From: Vescimonas cirricatena
GTDB taxonomy: Bacteria > Bacillota > Clostridia > Oscillospirales > Oscillospiraceae
NCBI RefSeq assembly: GCF_020687045.1
Contig: NZ_JAJEPW010000049.1
Coordinates: forward strand, 1-23,482
Length of the DNA: 23,482 bases
Reading direction: 5' to 3'
The translations under genes and the position numbers were made by a program. The notes beneath the pieces are model-generated. The model had not been told where the DNA came from and ran no database searches. It worked only from the letters and a program-made list of their open reading frames with translations. Below are positions 21,272-23,482 of this stretch, piece by piece (the stretch's first letter is position 1; every line of letters begins with the position of its first letter).

Positions 21272-22879
21272 ATGAGCAAGGAATACAACATCGGCATCTA
21301 CATCCGCCTCTCAATGGCTGATGAAGATACCGGCTATGGCAGCAAGGCGGAAAGTGACAGCATCGGCAACCAGCGTATGCTCATCAATCGCTTTCTCGAC
21401 AATCATCCGGAGTTGTCTCACTGTCAGCGGTCTGAGTTTGCGGATGACGGTTATACCGGCACGAACTTTCACCGTCCTCAGTTCACGCAGATGATGGAGA
21501 AGGTCAAGCGCGGCGAAATCGATCTGATCTGCGTCAAAGACTTTTCCCGCTTTTCTCGTGACTACATTGAAACGGGAAACTATCTGGAATGCACTTTTCC
21601 ATTCATGGGCGTCCGCTTTATTTCCATCAACGACGGCTATGACAGCGACGATTACAAAGGCACAACGGGCGGTCTGGAAGTGGTTATGCGCAGCATCATC
21701 TACGCCGCATACAGCAAAGACCTTTCCGTAAAGACCACATCGGCAAAAATCCAGATGATGAAGCAGGGCAAGTATGTCGGTGGCTACGCCCCATACGGCT
21801 ACGTCCTGCATCCCACCATTCGGAACAAACTTGCCGTAGACCCGGAGGCGGCTGATGTGATCCGTCGTATTTTCCGCGAGGCGCTGGAAGGCAGCAACAC
21901 CTCTCAGATCGCCCGCAGCCTGAATGATGAAGGCATCCCGACGCCGGGGCAATACTTCAAGAGCAAGCATCCCGACAAGAAGAAGTTCAGTAACATGAGC
22001 GAGAAAATCAGTTGGGAAACCGTGATGGTCTATAACATCCTCAAAAACCTTGTTTACACCGGAACACTGGTCAGCCGCAAAATGAAGTCCTGCGGTGTCG
22101 GCTCAAAAAAGCGTGTTGTCAATGAGCCGATTATCGTAGAAGGAACGCATGAAGCTATTATCAGCAAGGAAGACTTTGAGCTTGCTCAGAAGGTCATTCG
22201 AGGCGGAGGACGGAATCCCACGCGCAAGCAGCATGACTATCCGCTCAAGGGACTCGTCCGCTGCGGTAACTGTAAACGTGCTATGACACGCCGAAAGAAC
22301 AAGGCTGGCATTCGATACTTCCAGTGCATTCACTCGGTCAACAACGGAAACACAGACTGTCCGGTTGGCAGGAGCTTTCCGGAAATGGATATTGAGAAGG
22401 TTGTCTTCCATGCCCTTACTCAGTTTCTTGCTTTGGCACAGAAGGGAGCAATACAGAACCGCGAAGTCGGTGATCTGCGAAAATCTGCCATCAAGGAATG
22501 TGCTGATAAAATCCGCACTCTGCAAAAGCAGAACGAGCAGCACAAGGCGTCCAAGCTGAGGCTCTACGAGAAGTATGCAGCCGGAAGCATCACGAAGGAG
22601 GCGTACATTCAGCAGAAGGCGGCAGCGGATGTGAAGATTGCTGAAAACGATGGAGCAATCCAGCGCAGTCACGAGCGGATGAAGGAGCTTGACTCCGAGA
22701 CCGCCTGTTCAGATGAAAAGCTGGATGCGGTCTGCGAACAGTACGCCGACTGCAAAGCTCTGACCTATGAGCTGACCCACGCATTCATTTCTGCGGTCTA
22801 CATTTACGATCTTGACAACATAGAAATCGTCTGGAAGTTCAAGGACTTCCTCACTACATCAGAAGGAGAAGCCAAATGA
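21272..22879 (+). CDS. Large serine recombinase 3
   Basis: Encodes 535 residues; the ATG directly follows the stop of recombinase 2, with AGGAGG eight bases upstream. The catalytic domain has S14 (IGIYIRLSMAD) and CVKDFSRFSRDYI. Then come the recombinase domain, a zinc ribbon (CGNC ... QCIHSVNNGNTDC) and a coiled coil (about 405-480). It looks complete. The four-gene operon implies the proteins are made together, possibly as a hetero-oligomeric recombinase set. Confidence 0.95.
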   Translation: MSKEYNIGIYIRLSMADEDTGYGSKAESDSIGNQRMLINRFLDNHPELSHCQRSEFADDGYTGTNFHRPQFTQMMEKVKRGEIDLICVKDFSRFSRDYIETGNYLECTFPFMGVRFISINDGYDSDDYKGTTGGLEVVMRSIIYAAYSKDLSVKTTSAKIQMMKQGKYVGGYAPYGYVLHPTIRNKLAVDPEAADVIRRIFREALEGSNTSQIARSLNDEGIPTPGQYFKSKHPDKKKFSNMSEKISWETVMVYNILKNLVYTGTLVSRKMKSCGVGSKKRVVNEPIIVEGTHEAIISKEDFELAQKVIRGGGRNPTRKQHDYPLKGLVRCGNCKRAMTRRKNKAGIRYFQCIHSVNNGNTDCPVGRSFPEMDIEKVVFHALTQFLALAQKGAIQNREVGDLRKSAIKECADKIRTLQKQNEQHKASKLRLYEKYAAGSITKEAYIQQKAAADVKIAENDGAIQRSHERMKELDSETACSDEKLDAVCEQYADCKALTYELTHAFISAVYIYDLDNIEIVWKFKDFLTTSEGEAK

Positions 22880-23271
22880 AAGTATTTCTTTATATCCGCG
22901 TTGCCTGTGCGGATCAGCTTGCGGCAGCAGACCAGCGGGAAGAGCTGGAACGCTATGCGAAGGACAAAGGCTATGAGGTGGCTGCTGCTGTGGCGGCAGA
23001 CGGCATCTCCGGCGTCCATACGGAAGGTATCATGAACTTCCTGCTGAACGAAGCCAAGCGTCAGGACATCGGTACGATCCTCACCCGCGACACCTCGCGA
23101 ATCAGCCGGGACACTTCCTCTTTCATGAGGTTTGAGCGAAAGTTCCGGGAGAACGGCATCCGGTTCGAGTATCTGTCCAAGCCTGACAACGAGCTTCCGG
23201 TCACTCCGATGTTGGAGGCATTTGCGGCGGCGTATAAGAAGCGTCGCACAAAGAACGGCACAAGAGCGTAG
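22876..23271 (+). CDS. Small resolvase-domain protein lacking the catalytic serine
   Basis: Encodes 131 residues, overlapping recombinase 3 by ATGA. It is a single resolvase-like N-terminal domain: MKVFLYIRVACADQ has the YxRVS(T)xxQ frame, but the nucleophile position (residue 10) is alanine. The later TRDTSRISRDTSSF motif is retained. There is no DNA-binding or zinc domain. Without the serine it cannot cut DNA, so it may be an accessory or modulator subunit, or a decaying fragment. An intact reading frame, translational coupling and a terminator directly after favour a functional gene. Confidence 0.85.
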   Translation: MKVFLYIRVACADQLAAADQREELERYAKDKGYEVAAAVAADGISGVHTEGIMNFLLNEAKRQDIGTILTRDTSRISRDTSSFMRFERKFRENGIRFEYLSKPDNELPVTPMLEAFAAAYKKRRTKNGTRA

Positions 23272-23279
23272 AGAAAACG

Positions 23280-23340
23280 CAAGCCGTTCACGGGTGGTTG
23301 TCCACCTATGAACGGCTTGTAAATTCTCAAAATTTTTTTA
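23280..23340 (+). terminator. Terminator of the recombinase operon
   Basis: CAAGCCGTTCA (23280-23290) pairs perfectly with TGAACGGCTTG (23309-23319), with an inner GGTGG-TTGT-CCACC hairpin. A run of seven T (23333-23339) follows after a short gap. It begins nine bases after the last recombinase stop. Confidence 0.75.
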
Positions 23341-23342
23341 GT

Positions 23343-23482
23343 CCCTACTTGACACAAGAAGATATGTCGAGGTTAGGGCGAAACTACCTGCAAGTGGGAA
23401 TGTACACGGAAATGATTTTCCCACAGAAAGGTGTCCGCTTCATCGCTATCAATGACGGAGTGGACAGCGCACAGGGCGACAA
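23343..23482 (+). pseudogene. Interrupted serine recombinase fragment at the right edge (probable insertion target)
   Basis: From about 23361 the frame reads DMSRLGRNYLQVGMYTEM and continues through FPQKGVRFIAINDGVDSAQGD to the window end. This is the middle of a resolvase catalytic domain. The part before it, including the catalytic serine, is missing: upstream codons (SPYLTQE) do not match the family and no start or ribosome-binding site exists. The reading frame continues past the window. It is either the downstream half of a recombinase gene split by insertion of this element or a decayed gene. The sequence differs from the three recombinases above. Confidence 0.8.

Noticed and set aside
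1..23482. CRISPR array or tRNA genes
   Set aside because: No regularly spaced direct repeats and no cloverleaf-like sequence were seen on either strand.

Overview
The window looks like part of a mobilisable integrative element from a Clostridia-type Firmicute, plausibly Oscillospiraceae or Lachnospiraceae. The grounds are strong GGAGG ribosome-binding sites, near-consensus sigma-A promoters, mid-range GC, and protein families typical of gut clostridial elements: MOBP-like relaxase with MobC, ImmR/ImmA, YolD with UvrX-type Pol Y, and tandem large serine recombinases. No rRNA, tRNA, CRISPR array or type IV secretion genes are visible. This suggests a mobilisable rather than self-transmissible element, but both ends of the window are cut.

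Layout. (1) 1-2.5 kb: type I restriction-modification module on the minus strand (xre regulator, hsdM, one-TRD hsdS). The last 18 codons of a second hsdS converge from the plus strand, as in an invertible specificity locus; no hsdR is in view. (2) 2.5-4.45 kb: mobilisation module (relaxase, MobC) with a dyad-rich intergenic region that is the best oriT candidate. (3) 4.46-14.76 kb: a long minus-strand cargo array: SIMPL protein, vWA protein, terminator, YolD, Pol Y, a large unknown protein with a GGADGP motif, a macro-domain/C-terminal-domain fusion, two small membrane proteins, a flavodoxin, an AlkZ-related protein, an unknown protein, an HELAH metalloprotein, ImmA and ImmR. (4) 14.76-15.0 kb: a control region with two facing near-perfect sigma-A promoters and at least five copies of an ATGAGYARTT-like operator motif. 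(5) 15.0-16.95 kb, plus strand: an unknown small protein, a second ImmA-type protease, a zinc-ribbon protein, a structured RNA/terminator and a sigma-70 region-4-like protein. (6) 16.95-23.34 kb, plus strand: a roughly 450-nt structured leader, a small conserved ORF, then three large serine recombinases in tandem, a fourth resolvase-like protein lacking the catalytic serine, and a terminator.

The last 120 bases encode the middle of yet another serine recombinase, beginning abruptly in mid-domain. I read this as the right junction of the element, which would have inserted into a resident recombinase gene (nested elements). A 43-nt bipartite repeat occurs twice in inverted orientation (4396-4438 and 16948-16990), bracketing the cargo and control region.

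Likely logic (inference): ImmR silences the element, ImmA-type proteases relieve repression, the rightward operon supplies the small regulators including a sigma-like factor, and the recombinase operon excises the element while MobC/relaxase process it for transfer. The cargo offers DNA methylation and restriction variability, damage tolerance and ADP-ribose metabolism.
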